DNA of 59,303 nt from an uncultured Rhodospirillales bacterium. Its GTDB lineage: Bacteria; Pseudomonadota; Alphaproteobacteria; Acetobacterales; Acetobacteraceae. Location of the stretch: assembly GCA_903893975.1 (NCBI GenBank), contig CAITOL010000202.1:1-59303 (forward strand). Reading direction: 5' to 3'. This document shows positions 18,968 through 28,978 of this stretch, one piece after another. A program made the position numbers and the translations under genes. The first letter of the stretch is position 1, and the number at the start of each line of letters is the position of its first letter. A model generated the notes under the pieces. That model was not told where the DNA came from. It saw only the letters and a program-made list of their open reading frames with translations, and did no database searches.

Positions 18968-21900
18968 TTACCGCGCCAGATCCAGCAGATTGACCGACCC
19001 GGCCGGCAGGCGGCTGGCGAGGGCGGCGATGTGCGGGTGATGGGTGAGGGCGATGACCTGCACCTTGCTCGACAGGTCTAGCAGGGCGGCGAGGATGGCG
19101 GCGCTGCGGTCGTCGTCCGAGGTTTGCAGCACGTCGTCCACCAGCAATGGCAGCGGCGGCGACTTGCTGGCGTAGTCGTCTACCGCCGCGATACGCAGGG
19201 CGAGGTAAAGCTGGTCGCAGGTGCCTTCGCTGAGTTGTTCCAGCGCCTTGCGGCCCTGGCCGTCGGCATCGAGGGCGACCATGGTTTGCCCGGTGCGGCC
19301 ATCTTCGATCGCAACCCCGGCATGCACGCCGCCGGTGATGCTGCGGAAGGCGGCGCTGATGCGGTTGAGCAGCGGTTGGTCCGCATTGGCGGCCTGCCGG
19401 TCGAGCGCGCGCTGGAGCAAAGCGTGCGTGGCGTGCAGCAGCAACGCGTCTTCCGCGGTGCGGGCCAGGGCGGCCTGGGCCTGCTGCCGGCGTTGCGCGG
19501 CATCTGCGGCATCGGTGCCGTCGCGGGCCTGATCCAGCGCGCGGCGGGCGTCGTCCGCGGCTTTGCTGGCGGCTTCGATTTCGGCGGCGAGGATGGGGTG
19601 GCGGGCGTCGAGGTCGGCCAAGGCGGCGAGGTCGGCGGCATCGGTGGTGGCGTCCGCCTGGGCTTGCAGCGCGTCGAGCGCCTGGCCCTGGCCTTGGCGG
19701 GCGATTTCCGCGTGCGCGTCGGCGCGGTCTTTGCGGGCGGTGGCGGCGTGCAGCGCGCTTTGCAGTTGCGCTTCCGCCGCCTCGTCGGTTTCAACGTGCA
19801 GGGCGGCGCGGAGGGCGTGCAGGTTGCGCGCGGCATCGTCTGCCGCCCGCTGTTGCGCGTGCAGATACTGTTGCGCCTGGAGGATCTGGCTATCGGCGGC
19901 GGCGCAGCGTGTGGCGGTGTCGCGTTCGGCCAGCGCGCGGCGTTGCAAGGCGGTTGCGGCATCGAGCGGCGGCAGGGCAGCGAGGTCTGGCGCCAGTGGG
20001 GCGAGGTGTTCCAGGGTGCGGGACAGGGTGGTGATGGCGGCGGCCATGGCGTCCACCCGCCGTTGCGTGTCGGTCGCGGTGGCTTCGGCGCTGCGCAGGG
20101 CTTCGATTTGGGTGAGCGCGTCGCTGCTGGCCTCTGGCGTTTCCGGCGCGGGGCGGTGCAGGCCGGTCGCGATTTCGCGCCAGCTTTGCTGCCAGGCCTG
20201 GGCGTCGGCTTCGGCTTGGCTGACGGCGGCCTCGGCGGCGGCGCGTGTCGCGGCCTGGGTGGCGGCCTGACGGGCCAGTTCGCTGCGCTGGACCTGGGCG
20301 GCGCGGGCGGCGGCGACCCGGCGTTCGGCTTCGGCCAGCAGCGCGTCCAGCGCATCGAGCGGCACCGGGGCGAGGGCGAGAGCGGCGGCCAGCGCGGTGC
20401 CTTGGCTGGTCAGGACAGCTTGGAGATCGGCGAGGGTTGCGGCGGCGCGGTCGCGCTCGGCTTGCCGGGTGACGGCGTCCGCCCGGCCGCGCAGGAAGGC
20501 GCGGAGCGCGGGCATGTTGTCGGCATTGCCGCCGGCGGCCTGTGCCATGGCGGCGAGTTCGGCCCGTGCGGTGGTGGCGGCGTGGTCGGCGTGGGCGACG
20601 GTGGCATCGTCGCGCAACAACGCGGCGTGCAGTGCGTCTAATTCCCGCCGCAGGGTGAGGGCTTCGGCGACATCCTGGCCGTGGGCGATGAGGGCGTCCG
20701 CAACCGCATCGGCGGCGCGCAAAGCGCGGTCGAAGCTGACGGCGTGGGCGGGGTTGTGCGAGTCCAGCGTTTGCCACAGCGCATCGCGGGCCGCGCGGGC
20801 GGTGGCGAGCGCATCGGGCGGCGGCAGCGCGGCGCGCTGTTCCAGCGCTGCCAGGGCGGTGCGGCGCTGGGCCTGGGTCTGGCGGCGCTGGTCGCGGTCG
20901 CGTTGAGCTTGGGCCAAGGCGGCTTCGGCGTGCGACAGGGCGCGGTCTGCCGCTTCCAGCCGTTCATGCGAGGGCGCGGCGGTGCTGGCGAGGGTGGCCT
21001 CCGAGAGCGGGCTGTCGGGGATGGCGGCCAGAGCCTGGGCCAAGGCGGCTTCCGCATCGCGCAGGGTGCGGCGGGCCTGGTGCAGGCGGGTGGCGGGGGT
21101 GCCAGCGTCGCGCAGCAGCACCGCGAGATCGGCGATCAGGGTGGTATCGGTCTCGGCGGGGAGGGCGGCCTGGGCGGTGGCGAGGTCGCGGGCGGCGCGG
21201 GTGGCGGCGGCGTGCTGGGCGGTGGCGGTGGCTTGGGCGGCGCGCAGCGGCGGCAGGGCTTGCAGGTGCTTGCGGGCGCGGGCGACCAGCGGGGCGGCGG
21301 GCACCGGCAGGTCGGCGGCCCAGCCGAGGTCGCGGCGCAGGGTGGCGGCATCCGCTTGGGCGCGGCGCAGGGCTTCGGTGACGCCGGGGAGGTCGCGCAA
21401 TGCCCCGGCGGCTTCGCCGCGATGTTGGTCCAGCATGGCCAGCCGGTCGGCGGCGTCGGCCCAGGCGGGGGCGAATTGCAGGCCGGCGCGGGCTTGCTGG
21501 GCTTGGGCGAGCGCGTCCGCCGCCGCTTGCAGGGCGCTGGCGGTGCGGGCTTGGGCTTCCAGCGCGGCGCGCCAGCGTGGGGCGAAATCTGCATCCAGCA
21601 GCGGGACCTGCGCGGTTTGGCGCAGGATGTCCTCGGCGGCGCGCAGGCGGGCGAGCCATGGCCGGATGGCGCGGATGAGTTGCAGGTGGCGCTGGGTGGC
21701 GGTGAGGTCGCGCAACTCGGTCTGCAAGGCAAGCAAGGCGGCGCTGGCGTTGGTGGCCGTGCTTTCGAGCTTGGCCCAGCCGTCTGGCCGGATGGCGGCC
21801 TGGCGCAGATCGCGCGCGGCGGCTTCCCAGTCGGCGAAGGCGCTCCATAACGGGGCGGCTTTGTGCCTGGAGGTGCGGCCGAGTTTGTCGCGCTGTTCCT

Positions 21901-22393
21901 CGAGCGATTTCAGCAGGTCCCGCACCCGGCCCATGCCGCCGCCGGCGGCGAACAGCACCTGGCCGAGCCGGCCTTGGCTGTTGATCAGTTCCTGGCCGCC
22001 TTTGCGCAGTAAGGCGGTATCGAGGCCGAATAATTCACGGAACAACGCCAGATCCGCGCTGCCCAGCCAGGCGCGCAGGACCTCTGGCGCGACCGGCGTG
22101 CCATCGGCGAAAGCGAGGGTGTTGCCGTGCCCTTTGCGCCGCACCAGCGCGGCCTGGCCGGTGGCGGTGGTGACATCGGCCAGCAGGCGCATGCGCTCGG
22201 TGCCGAAGCGGAAATCCATCGGCGTGCGGGCGTGGATGCCGAACAGCAGGTCGCTGATGGCGGTGCGGATGACCGATTTGCCGTAGCCGTTGGGGGCGAC
22301 GATCAGGTTCAGCCGCCCCGGTGCGGGGTCGAAGGGCAGATGCAGGGTTTCGAACGGGCCGTAGCGTTCCAGCGTGAGGGTGCCGAGGCGCAT
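18968..22393 (-). CDS. Rad50/SbcC-like SMC-family ATPase (YhaN type)
   Basis: This 1141-residue protein has a nucleotide-binding head split by a very long Ala/Gln/Arg-rich coiled coil (roughly 180-970), as in SbcC, Rad50 and YhaN. The N-terminal P-loop reads APNGYGKS (33-40), with Ala in place of the first glycine. The C-terminus carries a signature-like LSEGTCDQ, Walker B PLLVDDVL and a terminal ALTHHPH switch. The ATG at 22393 shares a base with the upstream stop (TGATG), so it is coupled to the nuclease. An in-frame upstream extension to 23113 is shadow of the nuclease gene. It should form a DNA-end processing complex with that nuclease. Confidence 0.88.
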   Translation of the reverse strand: MRLGTLTLERYGPFETLHLPFDPAPGRLNLIVAPNGYGKSVIRTAISDLLFGIHARTPMDFRFGTERMRLLADVTTATGQAALVRRKGHGNTLAFADGTPVAPEVLRAWLGSADLALFRELFGLDTALLRKGGQELINSQGRLGQVLFAAGGGMGRVRDLLKSLEEQRDKLGRTSRHKAAPLWSAFADWEAAARDLRQAAIRPDGWAKLESTATNASAALLALQTELRDLTATQRHLQLIRAIRPWLARLRAAEDILRQTAQVPLLDADFAPRWRAALEAQARTASALQAAADALAQAQQARAGLQFAPAWADAADRLAMLDQHRGEAAGALRDLPGVTEALRRAQADAATLRRDLGWAADLPVPAAPLVARARKHLQALPPLRAAQATATAQHAAATRAARDLATAQAALPAETDTTLIADLAVLLRDAGTPATRLHQARRTLRDAEAALAQALAAIPDSPLSEATLASTAAPSHERLEAADRALSHAEAALAQAQRDRDQRRQTQAQRRTALAALEQRAALPPPDALATARAARDALWQTLDSHNPAHAVSFDRALRAADAVADALIAHGQDVAEALTLRRELDALHAALLRDDATVAHADHAATTARAELAAMAQAAGGNADNMPALRAFLRGRADAVTRQAERDRAAATLADLQAVLTSQGTALAAALALAPVPLDALDALLAEAERRVAAARAAQVQRSELARQAATQAATRAAAEAAVSQAEADAQAWQQSWREIATGLHRPAPETPEASSDALTQIEALRSAEATATDTQRRVDAMAAAITTLSRTLEHLAPLAPDLAALPPLDAATALQRRALAERDTATRCAAADSQILQAQQYLHAQQRAADDAARNLHALRAALHVETDEAAEAQLQSALHAATARKDRADAHAEIARQGQGQALDALQAQADATTDAADLAALADLDARHPILAAEIEAASKAADDARRALDQARDGTDAADAAQRRQQAQAALARTAEDALLLHATHALLQRALDRQAANADQPLLNRISAAFRSITGGVHAGVAIEDGRTGQTMVALDADGQGRKALEQLSEGTCDQLYLALRIAAVDDYASKSPPLPLLVDDVLQTSDDDRSAAILAALLDLSSKVQVIALTHHPHIAALASRLPAGSVNLLDLAR

Positions 22394-23643
22394 CAGCCTT
22401 GCTCCGCCAGCGCGGCTTCGAGCGTGGCGCGGGCGCGCTGCAGCAGGTCTGCGATATCCCCGGTGCTGGCGGCTTGCAGCGCGTGTGGATCCGGCAGGCC
22501 GTCGCGCAGTTTGCCCCACATGGTGGCCGGCCAGTCGCCGAGCAGATCGGGCTCCGGCGTGGCGACCAGGGCGTCGATTTCCGCCAGCAACTGGCCGAGG
22601 TGATCGGCGCGCTGGCGCAGGCTGGCGAGATCCGCCGCCGGGCGGGTTTGCAGCCGCACGGCTTCCAGCCAGAGCCGGGCGCCGTCGGGCAGAGCGTGGG
22701 CTTCGTGCAGGATTTTCTCGCGCAGGCCGCTGCTGGCGAGCGCGGTGTGGGCCGCGGTGGCGCCGATGAGGCTGAGCCGCAGGGCGAGCGGCAAGGGGGC
22801 GACGGCCTGCAAGGCAGCGTCCATCGCCGTTTGGGTGCGGGCGAGCGCGTCGGCTTCGTCCGTGGCGGCAGAGAGGTCGATGGTGAGGTTGGCCCAGCGC
22901 AGGACGTCGAGCGGATGATGCTCGACTGCGCTGACCTGGCCATCCTGCACGCTGACGATGCAGGCCCCTTTGGGGCCGGTTTCGCCGATATGGCGGCCTT
23001 GCAGATTGCCGGGAAAGACCACGTAGGGATCGCGCGACAGGATTTCGAAGCTGTGGATATGGCCGAGCGCCCAATAGTCGTAGCCATGGCTGCGCAGGCG
23101 GTTGACGTCGCACGGGGCGTAGGTTTCGTGCCCGCTATAGCCGGCGGCGGAGGTGTGCAGGATGCCGATGTTGAACAGGCCGGGGATCGGGGCGGGGTAG
23201 TCGCGCGACAGATCGTTCGGCACCGCCGGTTCGGCGAAGCTTTGCCCGTGCAGGGCGACGCCAAGGGCTTCCAGGCTGCGGATGGTGTGGGCGTGTTTAT
23301 GGTCGAAGATCGTGACATCCGGCATGCGCAGCGACCGGGTCATGCGGTTGGCGGCGTCGTGATTGCCGCGAATGGCGAAGACGGGGATGTCGGCGGTGTG
23401 CAGCCGCCGCATCTGGGCGGCGAAGAACATGCCGGTGCCGAAATCCGGCCAGTCACCATCGTAGATATCGCCGGCGATGATGACGAAGGCGACCTGTTCG
23501 CTGAGCGCCAGATCGACCATGCGGCCCAAAGCGCGCCGTGTGGCGCTGCGGATCACCTCCACCGGCGCTTCGGGATCGGCTTCCAGCCCACGCAAGGGGC
23601 TGTCCAGATGCAGGTCGGCGGCGTGGAGGAATTTGAAATCCAT
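22393..23643 (-). CDS. Mre11/SbcD-like DNA repair exonuclease (YhaO type)
   Basis: This 416-residue metallophosphoesterase nuclease has all the metal motifs in order: DLHLDSP (10-16), GDIYDGDW, GNHD, a histidine in ILHTS and GHIH. These bind two metals for cleavage of DNA ends. The C-terminal part would be the capping domain that contacts the Rad50-like partner encoded next. I chose ATG at 23643, where the protein begins MDFKFLHAADLHLD; five codons upstream there is another possible start. It lies only 31 bp after the nifJ stop on the same strand, so co-transcription with the PFOR genes is possible. Confidence 0.9.
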   Translation of the reverse strand: MDFKFLHAADLHLDSPLRGLEADPEAPVEVIRSATRRALGRMVDLALSEQVAFVIIAGDIYDGDWPDFGTGMFFAAQMRRLHTADIPVFAIRGNHDAANRMTRSLRMPDVTIFDHKHAHTIRSLEALGVALHGQSFAEPAVPNDLSRDYPAPIPGLFNIGILHTSAAGYSGHETYAPCDVNRLRSHGYDYWALGHIHSFEILSRDPYVVFPGNLQGRHIGETGPKGACIVSVQDGQVSAVEHHPLDVLRWANLTIDLSAATDEADALARTQTAMDAALQAVAPLPLALRLSLIGATAAHTALASSGLREKILHEAHALPDGARLWLEAVRLQTRPAADLASLRQRADHLGQLLAEIDALVATPEPDLLGDWPATMWGKLRDGLPDPHALQAASTGDIADLLQRARATLEAALAEQG

Positions 23644-23674
23644 GTTGCTTGATAGCACAGGTTTTCGTTTTGGT

Positions 23675-26600
23675 TTACCCAGGCCCGGCCGCAGGGTGGA
23701 AGCGGGTATGGGCCCAGCCGGCCATGTCTTCGTAGAGGCGGTATTTTTCCGTGATGGCTTGCTCGGCGTCGCGCATCAGGGCGGCGGCGTCTTCAGGGTG
23801 GGCATCGGCCAGGGCTTTGTAGCGCAGCTCGGCATAGGCGTAGTCGCGGAAGGGCAGGGTTGGGCGGGGGCTGTCCAGATGGAACGGGGCTTCGCCGCGT
23901 TCGCGCAGCACCGGGTTGTAGCGGAACAGCGGCCAGTAGGCGCTGGCGACGGCGCGATCCTGTTGTTGCAGGCCTTTTTGCATGTCTATGCCGTGGGCGA
24001 TGCAGTGGCTGTAGGCGAGGATGATGGAGGGGCCGGGATAGGCTTCGGCCTCCCGGAAGGCCAGCAGGGTTTGTTGCGGGTTGGCGCCCATGGCGACCTG
24101 GGCGACGTAGACATTGCCGTAGGCGATGGCTTGCAGTGCCAGATCTTTGCGCGCGGTGCGTTTGCCGCCTGCGGCGAATTTGGCGATGGCGCCGAGCGGA
24201 GTGGCTTTGGAGGCCTGGCCGCCGGTGTTGGAATAAACCTCGGTATCCATCACCAGCACATTGATGTCGCGCCCGGTGGAGAGCACGTGGTCGAGCCCGC
24301 CATAGCCGATATCGTAGGCCCAGCCATCGCCGCCGACGATCCAGACGCTGCGGCGGACCAGGTGTTCGACGACGGAGAGCAGGTGCGGGGCGGATGGATC
24401 GTCGAGCGTGGCTACGCGGCGGGCCAGTTCGGCGACGCGGTCGCGTTGCAGGCGGATTTCGGTTTCGCCGATTTGCGGCGCGGTAAGGATGGCGGCGACG
24501 AGGTCTGGCCCCAGTTGCGGTGCGAGGTCTTGCGCCAGCCGTGTGGCCATGTCGCGGTGCTGGTCGGCGGCGAGGCGGAAGCCGAGGCCGAATTCGGCGT
24601 TGTCTTCAAACAGCGAGTTCGACCAGGCCGGGCCGCGGCCTTCGTGGTTTTTGGTCCAGGGCGTGACCGGCAGGTTGCCGCCATAGATGGAACTGCATCC
24701 GGTGGCGTTGGCGACCAGCATGCGGTCGCCGAAGAGTTGCGACAGCAGCTTGAGATAGGGGGTTTCCCCGCAGCCGGCGCAGGCGCCGGAGAAGGCGAAG
24801 AGCGGTTCGAGGAATTGCACGCCGCGCACGTTGGCGAAATCCACCCGGGCGCGGTCGTTGACCGGCAACGTGTCGAAAAACGCGGCGTTGATCCGTTCGG
24901 GCGCGATGAGCGGGGTTTTGTCCACCAGATCGATGGCCTTGTGCCCGGCGCGGCTGGGGCTGAGCGATGGGCAGGTTTCCGTGCACAGGCCGCAGCCGGT
25001 GCAGTCTTCCAGCAGGAATTGCAGGGTGAAGCGGATGTTGGGGAAGCCGCGGGCGTTGATGGGGGCGGAGGGGAAGCCGGACGGGGCGTCGGCGAGGCGG
25101 TCGGCATCGTAATATTTGGCGCGGATGACGCCGTGCGGGCAGACGAAGGCGCATTGGCCGCATTGGATGCACAAATCGGCATCCCAAAGCGGCACCAGTT
25201 CGGCGACGTCGCGCTTTTCCCAGGCGGCGGTGCCGGAGGGGAAGGTGCCATCGACCGGCATGGCGCTGACCGGGATATCGTCGCCGCGCCCGTCCATCAT
25301 CATGCCGGTGACCTGGCGGACAAAATCGGGGGCGGTGGCGGGGATGTGCGCCACCCGGTCCCACTGGCTGCTGGCGGTGGTGGGGATGGTGACTTGCTGG
25401 AGCAGCGCGAGGGTTTCATCGACCGCGCGGTAGTTGCGCTGCACGACATCCGCGCCTTTGCGGCCATAGGTTTTGGCGATGGATTTTTTCACCTGCGCGA
25501 TGGCGGCGGCGCGGGGCAGCACGCCGGAAATGGCGAAGAAGCAGGTTTGCAGGATGGTGTTGGTGCGGCCACGCAGGCCGACGGCGGCGGCGGCTTTGGT
25601 GGCGTCGATGACGTAGAGCCGCAGGCCGAGGTCGATGATGCGTTGCTGCATGGCGCGCGGCAGCCTGTCCCAGACCGTTGCGGCATCATGCGGGGCGTTG
25701 AGCAGCAGTGTGCCGCCGGGGGCGGCGAGGCGGAGGATGTCGAAACGTTCGACGAAGCCCCATTGATGGCAGGCGATGAAATCGGCCTGGCCGATCAGGT
25801 AGGGCGCGCGGATGGGCTGCGGGCCGAAGCGGAGATGGGAGACGGTTTGCGCGCCGGATTTATGGCTGTCGTAGACGAAGTAACCTTGCGCGTGCAGGCC
25901 GGCATCTTCGGCGATGATCTTCACGGTGTTCTTGTTGGCGCCCACGGTGCCGTCCGCGCCGAGGCCGTAGAACACCGCCTGCACCATGCCCGGCGTGGGC
26001 AGCACGAAGCTGGGGTCGGGCGTGAGATGGGTGAAGGAGACGTCGTCGGTAATGCCGAGGGTGAAGCCGTGGCGCGGGCTGGGCTGGGCGAGTTCGTCGA
26101 AGGCGGCTTTGACCAGGGCGGGCGGGAAATCCTTCGAGGCCAGACCGTAGCGGCCACCGACGACGCGGGGCAGGGTGGCGCGTTGGCCGGTGGTGTAGGC
26201 GTGGGCGAGGGTGGCGAGCACAGCTTGGTAGAGCGGTTCGCCGACCGCGCCGGGTTCCTTGGTTTGTTCCAGCACGGCGATGGCGCGTGTGCTGGCGGGC
26301 AGGGCTTGCAGGAACGCATCGACCGGGAAAGGGAGAAAAAGGCGGATTTGCAGCACGCCGAGCTTTGCGCCCTGGGCGATCAGGGCTTCCGCCGTGGCGC
26401 GGGCGGTTTGCCCGCCGGAGCCCATGATGACGATCACCCGTTCCGCATCGGCGGCGCCGTGATATTCGGCGAGGTGGTAGGGACGGCCGGTGCGGGCGGC
26501 GAGGCGGTTCATCGCCACCTGCACGATGGCGGGCAGGCGGGCGTAAAACGGGCTGACGGTTTCGCGCGCCTGGAAGAAGGTATCCGGGTTATGGGCGGTG

Positions 26601-27241
26601 CCGCGGATGAATGGCCGGTCGGGCGACAAAGCGCGGGCGCGGTGGGCGCGCACCAGGTCATCGTCGATCATGGCGCGGATGTCGGCGTCATCGAGCAGGT
26701 CGATGCTGGCGACTTCGTGCGAGGTGCGGAAGCCGTCGAAGAAATGCAGGAACGGCACCCGGCTTTGCAGGGTGGCGGCTTGGGCGATGAGCGCGAAATC
26801 ATGCGCTTCCTGCACCGAGGCGGAGGAGAGCAGGGCGAAACCGGTGGTGCGGGCGGCCATGACGTCTGAATGGTCGCCGAAGATCGACAGCGCCTGGGTG
26901 GCCAAAGCGCGGGCGGCGACGTGGAAGACGGTGGGGGTGAGTTCGCCGGCGATTTTGAACATGTTCGGCAGCATCAGCAGCAGGCCCTGCGATGCGGTGA
27001 AGGTGGTGGTGAGCGCGCCGGATTGCAGCGCGCCGTGCACGGTGCCGGCAGCCCCGCCTTCGGACTGCATTTCCTGCACCACCGGCACGGTGCCCCAGAG
27101 ATTGGGCTTGCCTTCGGCCGACCATTGATCGGCCAGTTCGGCCATGGTCGAGCTTGGGGTGATCGGGTAGATGGCGCAGACTTCGTTGACGCGATAGGCG
27201 ATGAAGGCTGCGGCTTCATTGCCGTCGATGGTGGCCTTCAT
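23675..27241 (-). CDS. nifJ: Pyruvate:ferredoxin (flavodoxin) oxidoreductase
   Basis: This is a single-chain 1188-residue PFOR of the usual length. It converts pyruvate and CoA to acetyl-CoA and CO2 with reduction of ferredoxin or flavodoxin. Visible are the N-terminal YPITPSSTMAE segment and the TTTFTASQGLLLMLPNM motif. Two 4Fe-4S sets follow (CIQCGQCAFVCPHG and CTGCGLCTETCP), then the CAGCGETPY site and the TPP-binding GDGWAYDIGYGG. ATG at 27241 overlaps the stop of the upstream FAD/Fe-S oxidoreductase; a track extension to 27436 reads antisense-like sequence of that gene. The enzyme is oxygen-sensitive in most bacteria, which fits the FNR-like box ahead of the operon. Confidence 0.95.
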   Translation of the reverse strand: MKATIDGNEAAAFIAYRVNEVCAIYPITPSSTMAELADQWSAEGKPNLWGTVPVVQEMQSEGGAAGTVHGALQSGALTTTFTASQGLLLMLPNMFKIAGELTPTVFHVAARALATQALSIFGDHSDVMAARTTGFALLSSASVQEAHDFALIAQAATLQSRVPFLHFFDGFRTSHEVASIDLLDDADIRAMIDDDLVRAHRARALSPDRPFIRGTAHNPDTFFQARETVSPFYARLPAIVQVAMNRLAARTGRPYHLAEYHGAADAERVIVIMGSGGQTARATAEALIAQGAKLGVLQIRLFLPFPVDAFLQALPASTRAIAVLEQTKEPGAVGEPLYQAVLATLAHAYTTGQRATLPRVVGGRYGLASKDFPPALVKAAFDELAQPSPRHGFTLGITDDVSFTHLTPDPSFVLPTPGMVQAVFYGLGADGTVGANKNTVKIIAEDAGLHAQGYFVYDSHKSGAQTVSHLRFGPQPIRAPYLIGQADFIACHQWGFVERFDILRLAAPGGTLLLNAPHDAATVWDRLPRAMQQRIIDLGLRLYVIDATKAAAAVGLRGRTNTILQTCFFAISGVLPRAAAIAQVKKSIAKTYGRKGADVVQRNYRAVDETLALLQQVTIPTTASSQWDRVAHIPATAPDFVRQVTGMMMDGRGDDIPVSAMPVDGTFPSGTAAWEKRDVAELVPLWDADLCIQCGQCAFVCPHGVIRAKYYDADRLADAPSGFPSAPINARGFPNIRFTLQFLLEDCTGCGLCTETCPSLSPSRAGHKAIDLVDKTPLIAPERINAAFFDTLPVNDRARVDFANVRGVQFLEPLFAFSGACAGCGETPYLKLLSQLFGDRMLVANATGCSSIYGGNLPVTPWTKNHEGRGPAWSNSLFEDNAEFGLGFRLAADQHRDMATRLAQDLAPQLGPDLVAAILTAPQIGETEIRLQRDRVAELARRVATLDDPSAPHLLSVVEHLVRRSVWIVGGDGWAYDIGYGGLDHVLSTGRDINVLVMDTEVYSNTGGQASKATPLGAIAKFAAGGKRTARKDLALQAIAYGNVYVAQVAMGANPQQTLLAFREAEAYPGPSIILAYSHCIAHGIDMQKGLQQQDRAVASAYWPLFRYNPVLRERGEAPFHLDSPRPTLPFRDYAYAELRYKALADAHPEDAAALMRDAEQAITEKYRLYEDMAGWAHTRFHPAAGPG

Positions 27242-28899
27242 GTGCGTGGCTCCGCCGTGCTGGCTGGATCGGGGATCATTTCGATGGCGTGGCAGGGGCA
27301 CTGGTCGTAGCAGACCGCGCAGCCGGTGCAGGTGCGATCGTCGATGCGGTAGAACGGCGTTGCGGTCTGGTTGGGGCCGAGCTTGATGATGGCCTGTTCC
27401 GGACAGGCGGCGAAGCAGTTGTCGCAGGCGAAACAATTGCCGCAGGACAGGCAGCGCTGGGCCTCCCGCAGGGCGGCGGCGGCGGTGAGGCCGCTGAGAA
27501 TTTCGCCGAAATTGCCTTCGCGGCTGGGCAGGCTGCGGCTGGGCTGGGTGGCCGGTGCGGCATCGGTGAATACGGGCAGATGCAGCATGGGGAAGCTGAC
27601 CAGCGGATGTTTCGCGGTGTGGGGGAGCGGGATTTGCCGCAGATAGGCGTCGATATGGCGGGCGGCTTTTTTGCCGTGGCCGGTGGCGATGGTGACGGTG
27701 CGTTCGCTGGGCACCATGTCGCCGCCGGCGAAGATGCCTGCGGCGCCGGTCATCATATCCGGCCCGACGATCACGGTGCCATCCGGCTTGAAGGCGATGC
27801 CGGGCATGGCGCGCAGGAAGCCGCTATCGGTTTCCTGGCCCAGAGCGAGGATGACGGCGTCGGCGGGCAAGGTGTCGAACTCCCCGGTGGGTTCTGGCCG
27901 GCCATCGACCAGGCGCATGCGCTCGACGGTGAGTTCCTGGCCGGCGAAATCGGTAATGGTGGAGAGCCAGCGGATTTTGACCCCTTCCTCGATCGCCTCA
28001 TCGGCTTCGAACCCGTGCGCGGGCATGTGCGCCCGGTCGCGGCGATAGACGATGACGGCTTCATCCGCGCCGAGCCGGCGGGCGGTGCGGGCAGCGTCCA
28101 TCGCCGTATTGCCGCCGCCGTAGATGACCACGCGGCGGCCGAGTTGCGGCGGGGTGCCGGCGCTGACATCGTGCAGATACGAGACTGCATCGAGCACGCG
28201 GGCGGCTTCGCGCGCGGGAATGTCGGCATGGCGGGAGACATGGGCGCCGATGGCGATGAAGGCGGCATCGAACCGGCCGGCGGCCATGCTGGCGGCGAGA
28301 TCGGTCACCTTCAGGTTGCAGAGTATGCGCACGCCCATGCCGGTGATGCGGGCGATTTCCTGCGCCAGCACATCGCGCGGCAGGCGGTAGGCGGGGATGC
28401 CGAAATGCAGCATGCCGCCGGGCAGCGGCCCGGCTTCGTGCAGCTCAACCGTGTGGCCAGCGCGGGCGAGGTGGTAGGCGGCGGCGAGGCCGGATGGCCC
28501 GGCGCCGACGATCAGGACACGTTTGCCGGAAGGTGGCGCGGTGATGCGAGGCAGCCAGCCTTGCGCCAGGGCGGTGTCGCCAAGGAAACGTTCGACGGCG
28601 TGGATGCTGACCGCTGCGTCCAGCGGTGTGCGATTGCAGCTGGTTTCGCACGGGTGGTAGCAGACGCGGCCGTGTACGGCGGGCATGGGGTTGTCATTTA
28701 ACAACACCTCCCATGCAGCTTGGTAATGGCCGGCTTGGGCCAGAGCGAGCCATGCCTGGATGTTTTCGCCGGCCGGGCAGGCGTGGTTGCATGGCGGCAG
28801 CAGGTCGACGAAGGCAGGTTTGCGGGCGCGGACGGGGCCGGCGCCGTGTTCGGCTTGCAAATTAATGGCGGGGGTGATGTCGGCCGACTGGGAGGGCAT
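27238..28899 (-). CDS. FAD-dependent NAD(P) oxidoreductase with ferredoxin domains, GltD-like
   Basis: This 553-residue protein resembles the small subunit of glutamate synthase and NfnB. An N-terminal cysteine motif (PPCNHACPAGENIQ and CYHPCETSCNR) binds Fe-S. Next comes an FAD site, VLIVGAGPSGLAAA, and an NAD(P) site, VVIYGGGNTAMDAA. The C-terminal two-cluster ferredoxin domain has CLSCGNCFACDNCF and CTGCAVCYDQCPCH. It likely passes electrons between NAD(P)H and ferredoxin for the PFOR encoded next, whose start it overlaps. I chose the ATG at 28899; a TTG at 28905 would add two residues. No glutamate synthase large subunit is nearby. Confidence 0.88.
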   Translation of the reverse strand: MPSQSADITPAINLQAEHGAGPVRARKPAFVDLLPPCNHACPAGENIQAWLALAQAGHYQAAWEVLLNDNPMPAVHGRVCYHPCETSCNRTPLDAAVSIHAVERFLGDTALAQGWLPRITAPPSGKRVLIVGAGPSGLAAAYHLARAGHTVELHEAGPLPGGMLHFGIPAYRLPRDVLAQEIARITGMGVRILCNLKVTDLAASMAAGRFDAAFIAIGAHVSRHADIPAREAARVLDAVSYLHDVSAGTPPQLGRRVVIYGGGNTAMDAARTARRLGADEAVIVYRRDRAHMPAHGFEADEAIEEGVKIRWLSTITDFAGQELTVERMRLVDGRPEPTGEFDTLPADAVILALGQETDSGFLRAMPGIAFKPDGTVIVGPDMMTGAAGIFAGGDMVPSERTVTIATGHGKKAARHIDAYLRQIPLPHTAKHPLVSFPMLHLPVFTDAAPATQPSRSLPSREGNFGEILSGLTAAAALREAQRCLSCGNCFACDNCFAACPEQAIIKLGPNQTATPFYRIDDRTCTGCAVCYDQCPCHAIEMIPDPASTAEPRT

Positions 28900-28964
28900 A
28901 TGCAACGATCATCCCGCTGAGAGGTATAACCGCCCGACCGTAGGGGGCGAATCATTGGCCCGCT

Positions 28965-28978
28965 TTGATGCAGGTCAA
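28965..28978. promoter_or_regulatory. FNR/CRP-type box between the PFOR operon and napEC
   Basis: TTGAT-GCAG-GTCAA matches the FNR consensus TTGAT-N4-ATCAA at nine of ten arm bases. Its centre (28971.5) would be at -41.5 for a start near 28930 reading toward the PFOR genes, where a TACGGT -10-like hexamer sits at the right distance (28937-28942, minus strand). No good -10 is found at the matching distance toward napE, so it may mainly serve the PFOR side. Confidence 0.6.

Noticed and set aside
23477-26869. 1130-codon plus-strand frame opposite nifJ
   Set aside because: It is antisense to a complete nifJ with all motifs; the composition is that of a shadow frame.
27242-27436. N-terminal extension of nifJ
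   Set aside because: The added residues are Arg/Leu-rich shadow of the overlapping FAD/Fe-S gene; PFOR begins at the MKATIDGNEAA segment.
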